This document shows positions 26,195 to 35,614 of a DNA stretch of 64,000 nt, piece after piece; within the stretch, counting starts at the first letter, position 1, and every line of letters begins with the position of its first letter. The position numbers were made by a program, and so were the translations under genes. The DNA is taken from positions 11,940-75,939 of the forward strand of contig JBCAXJ010000017.1 of assembly GCA_038534135.1 (NCBI GenBank), written 5' to 3'. The DNA is from Thermohalobaculum sp038534135. Lineage in GTDB: Bacteria; Pseudomonadota; Alphaproteobacteria; Rhodobacterales; Rhodobacteraceae. The notes beneath the pieces are model-generated. The model was given only the letters and a program-made list of their open reading frames with translations, did not search any database and had not been told where the DNA came from.

Positions 26195-28507
26195 ATGACT
26201 GAGCTCCTTGCTGGCGCCGCTGCTGCTCCAGTTCTCGTCCCGGCGATCCTGGCGGCGGCTGTATGCGATGGCTGGTTCGCCTGCCTCGTCAGCTTTGCGA
26301 TGGCACCGATGACGGTGATCGGTGCGGCGATCCTTGTGGCAATCGGCACGGTTTTTCTGATCCGGTACCTCGTCCCGAAGAAAGGCACGGACGTCGGTCT
26401 GATCCTGATGACCCGTGAGTGGCCCGCAGCGATCACGCGACGCGATGGCCGCATCATCAATGCGAACGCCCCACTAACCGACGCCGTTGCGCGCAAGGCC
26501 GCGATTCTCGATATGCTTCAACCGCTGCTTGGCGCGTCGGCAAGCGACATCTATCGGATGTCCAGGCTCAGTCTGCAGGAGGGCATCGCGCTTGAAACCC
26601 ACACGCGCGCCGACACAGGGGAGCAGGTTGTTCTGTGTGTCAATCTGTGCGGGCCGCATGAGCTTATCTGGCAGGTCATCCCTAAAACGCGCATGACGAC
26701 ACTGTTCAGCGATGGCGGGGCGCTTCAGTTCACCTCGGCGCCGTTCGCATACATCCGCATCGGTGCAATGGGTGAGGTCACGACGAACGATCTGTTTGGC
26801 GATGTGTTTTCAGAGGATGCAATTCACATTCTTGAAGAGCAGGTCGAAGCAGGCGTGTTCTCTGCTGGCCGCATCCTGCTGCCCGGAACAGATGGCGCGG
26901 ACAGGCTGGCATTGAGTGCGTTGCGGATCGATCGATCCCAGGATGTCGACACCTACGAGATCTTCCTGTTCATTCCCGATGGTGAAACGACAGGACAGAT
27001 CAGCGCGGCTGAAACGCTAGAAGCCATCCCGGTGTCGCTGTTGCATCTTGATATCGAGGGGCGTGTTTTCTGGGGAAACAGCCAGGCCCGCGCCATGCTT
27101 GGCAAGTCGTTCCGCGTTGGCCGGATGATTGGCGATATCCTGCAACCCTTGAGCAGGTCACTCGACGGGTTGATGGCAGAGGTTCGGGCGGGAACCTATG
27201 ACGGATCTGGCGAAATGGTCCGGCTGAAGGACGGCGGGTTCGAGACGTTCGCCCAGGTTTCGCTGACACAGATCATGCTTCAGGGGCAACCATCACTGAT
27301 GGCCGTCCTGACGGACGCGTCTGAACTGCGCATGCTCGAAGACAAGTTCGCCCAATCCCAGAAGATGGAGGCGGTCGGCAAGCTCGCAGGCGGGGTCGCA
27401 CACGATTTCAACAATGTGCTCACTGCGATCAGCGGGAACTGCGACCTTCTGTTGCTCCGCAAGGACGCGAGCCATCCGGATTTCAACGACCTCACGCAAA
27501 TCAAGCAGAACGCAAATCGCGCGGTGACGCTCGTCAGGCAACTGCTGGCATTCTCGCGCAAACAAACCCTCCAGCCCAAGTTGCTGTCGGTCCAGGATGT
27601 CGTATCGGATACGTTGTATCTGCTGGATCGACTGATTGGTGAAAACATCACTCTTTCGCTGGATCACGGGCGAAACCTGGGCTCCGTTCGCGCGGATCAC
27701 CAACAGCTCGAACAGGCGATCATGAACCTCGTGGTGAACGCGCGTGATGCGATGCCCGAAGGGGGAACGATCACGATCAGCACACAGAACTCGCGTCTGA
27801 GCGAGATCCAGAAACATGTCGGCGTCTCGGTTCCGCCGGGTGACTATGTCGAAATCAGCGTATCGGACAGCGGAACCGGCATCGACCCGCAGGTCATGGA
27901 CAAGGTGTTTGATCCATTCTTCACGACGAAAGCCGTTGGCGAAGGTACGGGTTTGGGGCTGTCGACCGTGTACGGCATCGTCAAGCAGTCAGGCGGCTAC
28001 ATTTATGCCGAGAACATCGAAGGGAACGGTGCGCGGTTCACAATCCTCCTGCCACGCGCGTTCCCTGCGCCCAACGAAATGCCCACGCCCGAGGCACCAA
28101 TCGACGCTACCAAACCGGATCTCACCGGCCAGGGGGCCGTTCTACTCGTCGAAGACGAGGCGCCCGTCCGTTCGTTCGCGTCACGTGCGTTGAAACTGCG
28201 TGGCTACCGCGTGATCGAAGCAGAATCTGCCGAAGATGCCATGGTGGTGCTGACCGAGGGCGCCGAGGATGTCGACGTTCTTGTATCCGATGTCGTGATG
28301 CCGGGCATGGACGGGCCGACCTTTGCGCGCAAGGCGAGAGATCTGCGTCCGGATCTCAGGGTCATCTTCATATCTGGTTACGCCGAAGACTCCTTCCAGC
28401 GCAACTTGAGCGACATGGATTTTGAGTTCCTTCCGAAACCGTTCTCGCTGAACGAACTCACCGCGAAGGTGAAAGTCGCGATCGAGAGCACTCAGCCGCA
28501 CGTATAG
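26195..28507 (+). CDS. cckA: Hybrid histidine kinase CckA (cell-cycle phosphorelay)
   Basis: A 770-residue membrane kinase: two TM helices near the N-terminus (about residues 5-70), PAS-like sensor segments (about 75-390), DHp with the H-box GGVAHDFNNVLTAISGN (H403), an HATPase domain (NLVVNARDAMPEGG, SDSGTGIDP, GTGLGLSTVYGI) and a C-terminal receiver with phosphoacceptor D699 in VSDVVMPGMDGP. The H-box and domain order match CckA, which phosphorylates ChpT and hence CtrA in alphaproteobacteria. In this group CtrA controls motility, gene-transfer-agent production and cell-cycle traits. Its proximity to recA is typical of Rhodobacterales. Confidence 0.92.
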   Translation: MTELLAGAAAAPVLVPAILAAAVCDGWFACLVSFAMAPMTVIGAAILVAIGTVFLIRYLVPKKGTDVGLILMTREWPAAITRRDGRIINANAPLTDAVARKAAILDMLQPLLGASASDIYRMSRLSLQEGIALETHTRADTGEQVVLCVNLCGPHELIWQVIPKTRMTTLFSDGGALQFTSAPFAYIRIGAMGEVTTNDLFGDVFSEDAIHILEEQVEAGVFSAGRILLPGTDGADRLALSALRIDRSQDVDTYEIFLFIPDGETTGQISAAETLEAIPVSLLHLDIEGRVFWGNSQARAMLGKSFRVGRMIGDILQPLSRSLDGLMAEVRAGTYDGSGEMVRLKDGGFETFAQVSLTQIMLQGQPSLMAVLTDASELRMLEDKFAQSQKMEAVGKLAGGVAHDFNNVLTAISGNCDLLLLRKDASHPDFNDLTQIKQNANRAVTLVRQLLAFSRKQTLQPKLLSVQDVVSDTLYLLDRLIGENITLSLDHGRNLGSVRADHQQLEQAIMNLVVNARDAMPEGGTITISTQNSRLSEIQKHVGVSVPPGDYVEISVSDSGTGIDPQVMDKVFDPFFTTKAVGEGTGLGLSTVYGIVKQSGGYIYAENIEGNGARFTILLPRAFPAPNEMPTPEAPIDATKPDLTGQGAVLLVEDEAPVRSFASRALKLRGYRVIEAESAEDAMVVLTEGAEDVDVLVSDVVMPGMDGPTFARKARDLRPDLRVIFISGYAEDSFQRNLSDMDFEFLPKPFSLNELTAKVKVAIESTQPHV

Positions 28508-28546
28508 CGCGAGGAACCGCTCTAACCGGCTATGAGAGAAACCGTC

Positions 28547-29143
28547 CTAAGCGAGCGACTGGTATATTTCGAAGTCCAGCAAGAGATGATCATGTAAGCG
28601 GTCGCGGACGTCGAGAGAGAGTTCTTCCGCTGCATGTGCGGACGGAGACACGTTCCGCCGCTCCAGCACAACTTCACGGTCAAGCCTCTCCGAGAGAAAG
28701 GCGCACAGCTCATCCACGCGATCATACCGAAACAGGCGGTCAACGCCGATGCTGCCATCGGCAGCGGCGACGAACCGCGATTGGCGCCCCAGGTTCGCAG
28801 GCGCGCGGGCCCCGTCGATATAGAGTTCAACGAAGCGCTCGAAATCGATCCCCTCCGTTGATCGGGATGGATCAGGAATACCGGGGCGCGAGCGATAGCG
28901 CCACCAGCTGTGCAGCCAGCTCACCGGCTCCCGAAACATGCAAACCGTCTCCATCGGTCCTTCGGCAAGGTTTTCGAGAAATCGTTTCAGATGGCGATGG
29001 TACTTACGAAAGTTGGTGTGCTTGGCACCGGGATGCTTGGAAATCACAAGATCCATGTCCCTGGACAAAGCAGCCTCGAACGAGGTTGACGCACATTTCG
29101 GCATCGCGAGGATCACGAGACGGTGTTGGATCGAGGCCAGCAT
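28547..29143 (-). CDS. Sulfotransferase-family protein
   Basis: A 198-residue protein whose N-terminus, HRLVILAMPKCASTSFEAAL, matches the 5'-phosphosulfate-binding loop of sulfotransferases (P-K-x-x-S/T-S/T). A 3'-phosphate-binding-like region follows (METVCMFREPVSWLHSWW, with the conserved Arg before the EP). Transfer of sulfate from PAPS to a carbohydrate or lipid acceptor is expected. The start is taken at the ATG at 29143, which has a GGAGG 12 bases ahead; a TTG at 29221 would add 26 residues. It is convergent with cckA and divergent from recA. Confidence 0.75.
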   Translation of the reverse strand: MLASIQHRLVILAMPKCASTSFEAALSRDMDLVISKHPGAKHTNFRKYHRHLKRFLENLAEGPMETVCMFREPVSWLHSWWRYRSRPGIPDPSRSTEGIDFERFVELYIDGARAPANLGRQSRFVAAADGSIGVDRLFRYDRVDELCAFLSERLDREVVLERRNVSPSAHAAEELSLDVRDRLHDHLLLDFEIYQSLA

Positions 29144-29272
29144 TCGGGGGTAGAGCCTCCTGGAAGCACTCCTAGTGTCATAGATCCGGCTTAACCGTTC
29201 GTAAACCACGAGCCCTTTCAACTATACGGAGAGCGACTCAAGTTTGTTCTTTATTTACCCCTAGCCTTGTGA

Positions 29273-29287
29273 GAACATCACAAGAAC
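29273..29287. promoter_or_regulatory. LexA (SOS) box upstream of recA
   Basis: GAAC at 29273-29276 and GAAC at 29284-29287 are separated by exactly seven bases (ATCACAA). This is the direct-repeat LexA operator of alphaproteobacteria. It ends 49 bp before the recA start, the expected place for repression of recA. Confidence 0.88.
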
Positions 29288-29336
29288 AGATGGTGTTTGC
29301 GCGCCTTCTGACGATATGAAATAAGGAGCAGGCAGG

Positions 29337-30413
29337 ATGAGCGACAACCTATTGAAGCTGGCTGAAAGACGGACAATGGACAAACAAAAAGCACTGGATT
29401 CGGCACTGGCCCAGATCGAACGTAGCTTCGGCAAAGGTTCGATCATGAAGCTGGGCCAACGGGAAGCCGCCATGGATGTGGAGGCGGTTTCGACCGGGTC
29501 CTTGGGGCTCGATATAGCGTTGGGAATTGGCGGCCTTCCCAAAGGCCGGATCATCGAGATCTACGGCCCGGAGAGCTCCGGCAAGACAACCCTCGCCCTG
29601 CATTCGGTCGCCGAAGAACAGAAAAAGGGCGGAATCTGTGCCTTTGTCGATGCCGAGCATGCGCTCGATCCGGCCTATGCCCGCAAGCTGGGTGTTGATG
29701 TCGACGAGCTGCTGATTTCTCAGCCGGATGCTGGTGAGCAGGCGCTGGAGATTACCGATACCCTGGTCCGTTCGGGCGCGGTGTCGATGATCGTGGTGGA
29801 CTCCGTTGCCGCGTTGACCCCCCGCGCAGAGCTCGAAGGCGACATGGGCGACGCACAGGTCGGTCTGCAAGCCCGTCTGATGAGCCAGGCCATGCGCAAG
29901 CTCACCGGATCCATAAGCCGTTCGAAATGCATGGTGATCTTCATCAACCAGATCCGCATGAAGATCGGCGTGATGTTCGGATCGCCCGAGACCACGACCG
30001 GCGGAAACGCATTGAAATTCTATTCCTCGGTACGGTTAGACATCCGCCGGATCGGATCGATCAAGGACCGCGACGAGGTTGTCGGCAACACGACCCGCGT
30101 CAAGGTCGTCAAGAACAAGGTTGCACCGCCGTTCAAACAGGTCGAGTTCGACATCATGTATGGCGAGGGTATCTCGAAGATGGGCGAGCTGATCGATCTC
30201 GGCGTCAAGGCCGGAGTGGTGGAGAAGTCGGGATCCTGGTTCTCGTATGGTGACGAGCGGATCGGCCAGGGCCGCGAGAACGTGAAGCAGTTCCTGCGTG
30301 ACAATCCGCAGATCGCGCTTTCAGTTGAGGACAAGATCCGCGCAGCGCACGGTCTGGACTTCGACTTTGCGCCGGGTGCCGTAGAAGACGAGGACGAGGT
30401 TCTCGAAGCCTGA
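29337..30413 (+). CDS. recA: Recombinase RecA
   Basis: A 358-residue RecA with Walker A GPESSGKT (residues 77-84), Walker B LIVVDS-type (SMIVVDSVAALTP), the L2 loop region FGSPETTTGGNALKFY and an acidic C-terminus (EDEDEVLEA). It performs strand exchange and acts as LexA coprotease in the SOS response. The ATG at 29337 has an AAGGAG site at 29323-29328; a second ATG at 29376 gives the shorter common start. The LexA box upstream indicates DNA-damage induction. A hairpin follows. Confidence 0.98.
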   Translation: MSDNLLKLAERRTMDKQKALDSALAQIERSFGKGSIMKLGQREAAMDVEAVSTGSLGLDIALGIGGLPKGRIIEIYGPESSGKTTLALHSVAEEQKKGGICAFVDAEHALDPAYARKLGVDVDELLISQPDAGEQALEITDTLVRSGAVSMIVVDSVAALTPRAELEGDMGDAQVGLQARLMSQAMRKLTGSISRSKCMVIFINQIRMKIGVMFGSPETTTGGNALKFYSSVRLDIRRIGSIKDRDEVVGNTTRVKVVKNKVAPPFKQVEFDIMYGEGISKMGELIDLGVKAGVVEKSGSWFSYGDERIGQGRENVKQFLRDNPQIALSVEDKIRAAHGLDFDFAPGAVEDEDEVLEA

Positions 30414-30439
30414 CGCTCTCAAGAAGCGCCTATAAGCAA

Positions 30440-30466
30440 CAAGGGCCAGCAACAGTGCCGGCCCTG
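30440..30466. terminator. Terminator-like hairpin between recA and hup
   Basis: CAAGGGCCAGC (30440-30450) pairs with GCCGGCCCTG (30457-30466) around a short loop, with one mismatch. It is followed by CTGTTTC and lies in the gap between the convergent recA and HU genes. It may stop transcription from both sides; the T-run is weak. Confidence 0.6.
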
Positions 30467-30491
30467 CTGTTTCAGATCAATGCGATCGGGT

Positions 30492-30779
30492 TCAGCCGGT
30501 CTTGATCTTTGACACGGCATCCTTGAACGGCTTCACAACCTTGAACCCAGCGACAGTGGTCGCCGGCAGTTTGATCGTCTCACCGCTGGAAGGGTTGCGT
30601 GCGTCTCGTGCCGCGCGGTGCTTCGCTTCGATCTTTGCGATCCCCGGCAGAACGATAGAGCCGCCATCTTTGAGCGCCGACAACACAATGCCGGGCAGCG
30701 CGTCAATCGCTGCTTCCGCCTGAGACTTGTTCAGATCTGCTGCGGCGGCCAGAGCATCGACCAGTTCCGATTTTTTCAT
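30492..30779 (-). CDS. hup: HU-family DNA-binding protein
   Basis: A 95-residue histone-like protein. The ATG at 30779 follows an AAGGA site; family similarity starts at MKKSELVDALAAAADLNKSQAEAAIDAL. The DNA-arm region (LPGIAKIEAKHRAARDARNPSSGETIKLPA) contains the conserved R-x-x-R-N-P-x-T/S-G-E signature. HU dimers bend and compact DNA. The Ala-rich N-terminal half is like other roseobacterial HU proteins. Confidence 0.92.
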   Translation of the reverse strand: MKKSELVDALAAAADLNKSQAEAAIDALPGIVLSALKDGGSIVLPGIAKIEAKHRAARDARNPSSGETIKLPATTVAGFKVVKPFKDAVSKIKTG

Positions 30780-30953
30780 GCCTGTTTTCCTTAGTTCTTT
30801 GTCCGCGCTTGGACACACGCGTTTGCTTCAGTCACGTCACCGTCTGGACTTGGGCGAACCGCTCGGACATCGAGGCGAATAGGCCCATCGACCAGTGATA
30901 CTTCGTCGTTTCGTGCGCACTTGATACATCGCACGCTCTGGTACGCACAAACA

Positions 30954-30988
30954 AAAAACCGCGCTTTATGGGCGTAGAGCGCCGTTTT
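30954..30988 (-). terminator. Rho-independent terminator of the cell-wall hydrolase gene
   Basis: AAAAACC-GCGCT (to 30965) pairs with AGCGC-C-GTTTT (30978-30988) with one C-C mismatch. Read on the minus strand, it ends in GGTTTTTT, a good T-tract. It lies about 50 bp downstream of the stop of the minus-strand hydrolase gene. Confidence 0.75.
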
Positions 30989-31038
30989 ATTGAACTTTTT
31001 GCACGTCGCCTACCGAATTGAGCGCGCCAGAGCCCCGT

Positions 31039-31842
31039 TCAGCGCTTCGACAGCTTGATCGGCTTGCGGTAGAAGATGTGCCGCCCGATGCGTGCCGTAC
31101 GTTGCATCTTGCGCGACCAACGGGGCCGAACAGTTGTGTTGTGATAGAACAACGCGTCTCCGGTCAGGCGCCGTTCGGCACCACTGAGCATGACGTATGC
31201 GAGTTGGCCAAGCTCGTTGAAGACACCGTCGTTGCCGATCCGGTTCGACTTGCCATCACAGTTGTATGAAAACTGGCACGCGTTGCGGCGGCTTTGACCC
31301 TGTTGAACGACGCCGCAGACCGAGTTGGGATAGAGCCCCGAGTCAACGCGGTTCAAGATCACCTCGGCGACCGCGATCTGTCCGCGCAGGCTCTCTCCCC
31401 TGGCCTCGAAGTACAAAGCCTCGGCCAGGCAGTACCAGTTTTCGGACTTGTTCAGCACCTTTACCCGGGACAGAGCGTTCGCATTCAGGGATAGCGCCGC
31501 AACTTGCGTGTAATCCCGATCGGCATGCGACTTGGAGGTCCGTTTTGCCTCCTCATCCATCGATATGTGCCGGCCGATTGCACTGCGCGCTGTGCTGTCA
31601 TAGGGCCACGTGCTGCCACCGGCCTCGATCGCTTCTAGGCCCGCTGCGCGCACGAAGTGTCTGGTCAGCGCGAACGAACTGAGTGCTGTCTGCTCTCCGC
31701 CAATTGCGTCCCCGACCACCGTCGAATAGCGCACGACATCAAGGCCAAGCGTGTCGGCGTTAACGGGTGTTGGTGCGGGCACCAGCAGTGCTGTTGCCAT
31801 CATTATCCCTGCGAGTGGGCCGCAGGCCTGTCGTATGTTCAT
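31039..31842 (-). CDS. SleB-type cell-wall hydrolase
   Basis: A 267-residue exported protein. The N-terminus MNIRQACGPLAGIMMATALL to VNA looks like a signal peptide. The C-terminal hydrolase_2 domain shows NWYCLAEALYFEARGESLRGQIAVAEVILNRVDSG with the catalytic-type Glu in EARGE, then CGVVQQG and CQFSYNCDGK. SleB-like enzymes are lytic transglycosylases acting on peptidoglycan; in Gram-negatives they serve wall turnover. The ATG at 31842 fits the signal peptide start. A strong terminator follows. Confidence 0.9.
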   Translation of the reverse strand: MNIRQACGPLAGIMMATALLVPAPTPVNADTLGLDVVRYSTVVGDAIGGEQTALSSFALTRHFVRAAGLEAIEAGGSTWPYDSTARSAIGRHISMDEEAKRTSKSHADRDYTQVAALSLNANALSRVKVLNKSENWYCLAEALYFEARGESLRGQIAVAEVILNRVDSGLYPNSVCGVVQQGQSRRNACQFSYNCDGKSNRIGNDGVFNELGQLAYVMLSGAERRLTGDALFYHNTTVRPRWSRKMQRTARIGRHIFYRKPIKLSKR

Positions 31843-32016
31843 TGTCTTCTCGTTCTCTTCCCTGCAACTTGCTTCGCAGAGCGCTCCCACGTCCCCAACG
31901 CTCGATGCGATCAGCAGCAGTCGTCTTTCTTTATCATCAGCGCGGCGGTGAATGCAGATTTTGAGGAGGTTGCACGAGAGATCACGTGTGAAGTCGGTGT
32001 CGATTAGTGAGTCGCG

Positions 32017-32940
32017 TTACAAAAATGCCTCAGTAAATGCGGCGTCCAGGCGCGATTCACACTCGAATGTGTTGCAAAATGAGAATCTGTCACGATTCAA
32101 TCCGCACAACTTTCTGGCGAGTTCTTGCCCAAAACGCCCGAAATGCGAGGAAATTCTATCTTCTCGCCAGCGAATCATTCTCGCGTTTCGCGACTCAACG
32201 AATCGTGGCCCATTTTTGACGCCCATGTTCGCGAACGCGTCAACGACTTCTGCCATGCCTGCGCCGGTCTCGGAGGAACAGGCCAGAAGGCCGACTTGCC
32301 GGGCACCATCGCTCAGCGAAAGCGCCCCCCGAATATCGGCCAGGGTTCGTGTCGCGATCTCGCCCAGATCCGCCTTCGTCACGATGATGAGATCCGGGAT
32401 CTCCATGATCCCCGCCTTCATGTATTGCAGCGCGTCTCCGGACCCTGGCTGGGCGCAGAAGACGGTTCCATCGACAATGTCTGCCACGCCAGTTTCCGAC
32501 TGACCGACGCCGACCGTTTCCACCAGCACAAGATCGAAGACGGACTGCATCAGGATCAGAGCCGGGAACGTCACCTCGGAAACGCCGCCAAGCCGGTTGC
32601 GCGCGGCCATCGATCGGACGAACACACCCGGGTCTGCGGGATCCGTCGTTAGCCGCGTTCGATCGCCGAGCAGCGCGCCACCGGTCCTGGACGAGGACGG
32701 ATCGATCGCGATCACGCCGATGGTACGCCCGGACGCGCGCCACGCGGCAATCAGACCGTTCACAAGGCTCGACTTTCCAACGCCGGGCGGGCCGGTCAGT
32801 CCCAAGGTGAACCCGCGCGGCGACAGGAGGGCTTCATCCAGCAGAGTCGCGACGCCCGCCTCGGTCAGACGGGTTTCGACGTCAACAAGGGCGCGTGCGA
32901 GACTGCGCTTGCCGCCGCGTCGCAGATCTTCAAGAAGCAT
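32017..32940 (-). CDS. meaB: MeaB/ArgK-family G3E GTPase
   Basis: A 307-residue P-loop GTPase: LTGPPGVGKSSLVNGLI (Walker A), IAIDPSSSRTGGALLGDRTR, VETVGVGQSE (switch with conserved Glu) and IVTKADLG (base recognition). MeaB assembles and protects the adenosylcobalamin-dependent methylmalonyl-CoA mutase. The start ATG at 32940 overlaps the end of the PPDK-like gene by 11 bases, so they share a transcript. No mutase gene is in the window. The C-terminus after about residue 260 carries an extra tail (RFSFCNTFECESRLDAAF) that could be a divergent end. Confidence 0.88.
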   Translation of the reverse strand: MLLEDLRRGGKRSLARALVDVETRLTEAGVATLLDEALLSPRGFTLGLTGPPGVGKSSLVNGLIAAWRASGRTIGVIAIDPSSSRTGGALLGDRTRLTTDPADPGVFVRSMAARNRLGGVSEVTFPALILMQSVFDLVLVETVGVGQSETGVADIVDGTVFCAQPGSGDALQYMKAGIMEIPDLIIVTKADLGEIATRTLADIRGALSLSDGARQVGLLACSSETGAGMAEVVDAFANMGVKNGPRFVESRNARMIRWREDRISSHFGRFGQELARKLCGLNRDRFSFCNTFECESRLDAAFTEAFL

Positions 32941-35554
32941 TGCGGTGTCGAAGAGCCGCCTGAGCCGCCGCAAGACGGGCCACCGGCAACCGGAACGGTG
33001 AACAGGACACATAGTCCAGACCGATCTCCTCGCAGAAATCTACCGACGCGGGATCACCGCCGTGCTCACCACAAAGCCCGAGGGATATTCCCGGAGAACG
33101 GGCGCGTGCACGCTCGATCGCGATCCGCATGATCTCGCCGACACCTTCGATGTCCAGGGAATGAAACGGATCGTGCCCGTAAACACCCTGCGCGACATAG
33201 TCGGGCATGAACCGCCCGGCATCGTCCCGGCTGAGCCCATAGAGCATCTGCGTCAGATCGTTCGTACCGAAACTGAGGAACCCTGCCGTCTCGGCAATCT
33301 CTCCGGCACGCAGGCATGCACGCGGCGTCTCAATCATCACACCGACCGTGTAGGTGATCTCGTCGCCCTGTTCCGCAGCGACATCTGCGGCCACCTCGCC
33401 GATCTTCGCGGTCAGAACCTCGAGTTCACGGACCGCCGAAATCAAGGGAATCATGATCTCGGGCATGACCGGTGCACCGGTGACGCGCGCCGCTGCGCGC
33501 GCAGCCTCGAAAATGGCACGCGTCTGCATTTCGTAGATCTCGGGATAGGCGATCCCGATCCGGCATCCCCGTTTCCCAAGCATCGGATTGAACTCGGCCA
33601 ATTCTTCGGCGCGCGCCGCCACCTTCGAGACGGGCACGTTCATCTGCGCCGCCATCTCCCGCAATTCGCTCTCGCCATGGGGCAGGAACTCGTGCAGGGG
33701 CGGATCCAGCAGACGGATGGTGATCGGGCAGCCGGGCATACTCTCGAAAAGCCGCGTGAAGTCCTCGCGCTGCATTGGCAGAAGTCGGGCAAGGGCCATG
33801 CGGCGTTCGGCTTCCGACTCGGCCAGGATCATTTCGCGCATCGCAACGATCCGCCCGCCCTGGAAGAACATGTGCTCGGTGCGGCACAGACCGATCCCCT
33901 CGGCGCCAAAACCCTGTGCGACCTTCGCGTCCTCGGCGGTGTCGGCATTTGTCCGAACGCCCAAGCGGCGCACGTCATCGGACCACCCCAGCATCGCGGC
34001 AAAGGCACCCGACGTCTCGGGCTGGATCATCTTCACCTCGCCCGCCAGAACCTGGCCGGTCGTACCATCGACCGTGACCGTATCTCCCGCCGCCATGCGA
34101 CGTCCATCGGCCGCGGTCAGAACGCCGTCTTCCCGATCGAGCACGAGATCCTTCGCACCGACGACGCACGGCTTCCCCAAACCCCGCGCGACCACGGCTG
34201 CATGGCTTGTCATGCCACCGCGCACCGTCAGAACGCCAATCGCCGCATGCATACCGCGAATATCCTCGGGACTGGTCTCGATCAGTGCAAGGATCGATGG
34301 CTCTCCACGCGCCGCCGCCAGTTCCGCGTCACTCGGTGAGAACACGAGCTTCCCGGATGCGCCGCCCGGCGATGCCGGAAGCCCGCGCCCCACAATGTCT
34401 CTCGGCGCATCGGGGTCGATCGCCGGGTGCAACTGTTCCTCAAGATGCGCGGGGTCAACGCGCAGAATTGCCTCCTCGCGCGAGATTGCACCCGCATCTG
34501 CCAGCGACACAGCAATGTGGATGGCAGCGCGCGCAGACCGTTTGGCAGGGTGAACTTCCAGGATGTTCAGCTCTCCGGCCGAGATTGTGAACTCCAGGCG
34601 TACGGCATCGCCGATCCGCTGTTCGATGACGGCCCCGGCCCTGACCAGTTCCGACAACTGCTCTGGCGCGTCGTCCTCGAGTGCGGGAACACGCAATCCG
34701 AGTTGGTCCCGTTCCGCGCGCGTGATCACGTGCGGCGTGCGCAGGCCCATCAGCACTTCGTCGCCCTGCGCCTGTGGCAGGTAGCGTCCACTCAGATGCC
34801 AATGGCCCGTGGCCTCGTCACGCATGTCAGCATAGCCCGCACCGCAGACTGTCTGGCCAACACCCAACGCCATGGCTTGAACGATGACGGCGAGATCGAC
34901 ATCCGGATCCGATCCAAGTGCCGTGCGGCGTGTTCGTGCGCGCGGGCTCCGCCAGGATTTCCGCATCGCCGACACCGCGAGGTCAAGCTGCTCATGCGCA
35001 TCCTCGGGGAAAGCAGACCCGGTTTCGCTCTCGATCAGGTCCCGGCATGTGTCGATCAGATCGCGCAGCTGCTCGGCACCAAGTTCCGTCTCGTCATCGC
35101 ATCCCGCAAGCCTCAGCGCATCGTGCATAGCGTATTCGAACTCATCGACATCGACGCCCAGAACGCCCGAACCAAAGGATTGAATGACACGCCGGTAGAT
35201 ATCCAGCGCGGCGCGCTCCCCCAACCTGGCCGCCAGCGCTGGAACGGCTGCCTCGAACATCCCGACATTGAGAATGGCCGGCGCCATGCCACCCGCCTGC
35301 AGTTCCGCAGACGGTCGGACAGCCAACAACAGCGGATTGTCGGGATCACCGAGACTGCGATCCGTCGCTGCTTCCAAATGCTGGATGTGCACGCTCAGCG
35401 ACGTTTCATGACTGGCAGGCAGTACGAAAGCGGGCGGCACCGTCAGCCCGGCGGCGCGGGCTTCCCCGAGGAGAAAGGCCTTTTGGCCGTGACAGGTCAT
35501 GCAGGGACTGTTCTCGCCCAAGCCGATCCATCCAATGTCGCAAGCGCACGTCAT
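32930..35554 (-). CDS. Atypical pyruvate phosphate dikinase-like PEP-utilising protein
   Basis: An 874-residue protein with PPDK layout: N-terminal nucleotide-binding region, swivelling phospho-His domain (VRGGMTSHAAVVARGLGKPC, His about 451) and C-terminal PEP/pyruvate barrel (LCRTEHMFF, RLLDPPLHEFLP, SFGTNDLTQM, LCGEHGGDP with the catalytic Cys). The C-terminal two thirds look intact. The ATP-binding part is eroded: AVRPSAELQAGG replaces VRSGARxSMPG, and LEVHPAKRS stands where canonical enzymes have LQTRxGKR. It also begins with an added Cys-rich segment (CACDIGWIGLGENSPCMTCHG) that could bind metal. It may use a different phosphoryl donor or be regulatory. A TTG at 35590 would extend it by 12 residues. 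Confidence 0.8.
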   Translation of the reverse strand: MTCACDIGWIGLGENSPCMTCHGQKAFLLGEARAAGLTVPPAFVLPASHETSLSVHIQHLEAATDRSLGDPDNPLLLAVRPSAELQAGGMAPAILNVGMFEAAVPALAARLGERAALDIYRRVIQSFGSGVLGVDVDEFEYAMHDALRLAGCDDETELGAEQLRDLIDTCRDLIESETGSAFPEDAHEQLDLAVSAMRKSWRSPRARTRRTALGSDPDVDLAVIVQAMALGVGQTVCGAGYADMRDEATGHWHLSGRYLPQAQGDEVLMGLRTPHVITRAERDQLGLRVPALEDDAPEQLSELVRAGAVIEQRIGDAVRLEFTISAGELNILEVHPAKRSARAAIHIAVSLADAGAISREEAILRVDPAHLEEQLHPAIDPDAPRDIVGRGLPASPGGASGKLVFSPSDAELAAARGEPSILALIETSPEDIRGMHAAIGVLTVRGGMTSHAAVVARGLGKPCVVGAKDLVLDREDGVLTAADGRRMAAGDTVTVDGTTGQVLAGEVKMIQPETSGAFAAMLGWSDDVRRLGVRTNADTAEDAKVAQGFGAEGIGLCRTEHMFFQGGRIVAMREMILAESEAERRMALARLLPMQREDFTRLFESMPGCPITIRLLDPPLHEFLPHGESELREMAAQMNVPVSKVAARAEELAEFNPMLGKRGCRIGIAYPEIYEMQTRAIFEAARAAARVTGAPVMPEIMIPLISAVRELEVLTAKIGEVAADVAAEQGDEITYTVGVMIETPRACLRAGEIAETAGFLSFGTNDLTQMLYGLSRDDAGRFMPDYVAQGVYGHDPFHSLDIEGVGEIMRIAIERARARSPGISLGLCGEHGGDPASVDFCEEIGLDYVSCSPFRLPVARLAAAQAALRHRNAS

Positions 35555-35614
35555 CGGCGCGTCATAACCTGCCCATTGTGCGTTGCACAAGCAGGGTTCC
35601 GCCCGGACGTCGGG

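Noticed and set aside
29337..29376. Shorter RecA start at ATG 29376
   Set aside because: The AAGGAG site is spaced correctly for 29337, so the longer start is preferred, though both could be used.
33062..34339. Plus-strand open frame of 425 codons over the PPDK-like gene
   Set aside because: Antisense to the conserved PEP-utilising domain; no recognisable domain.
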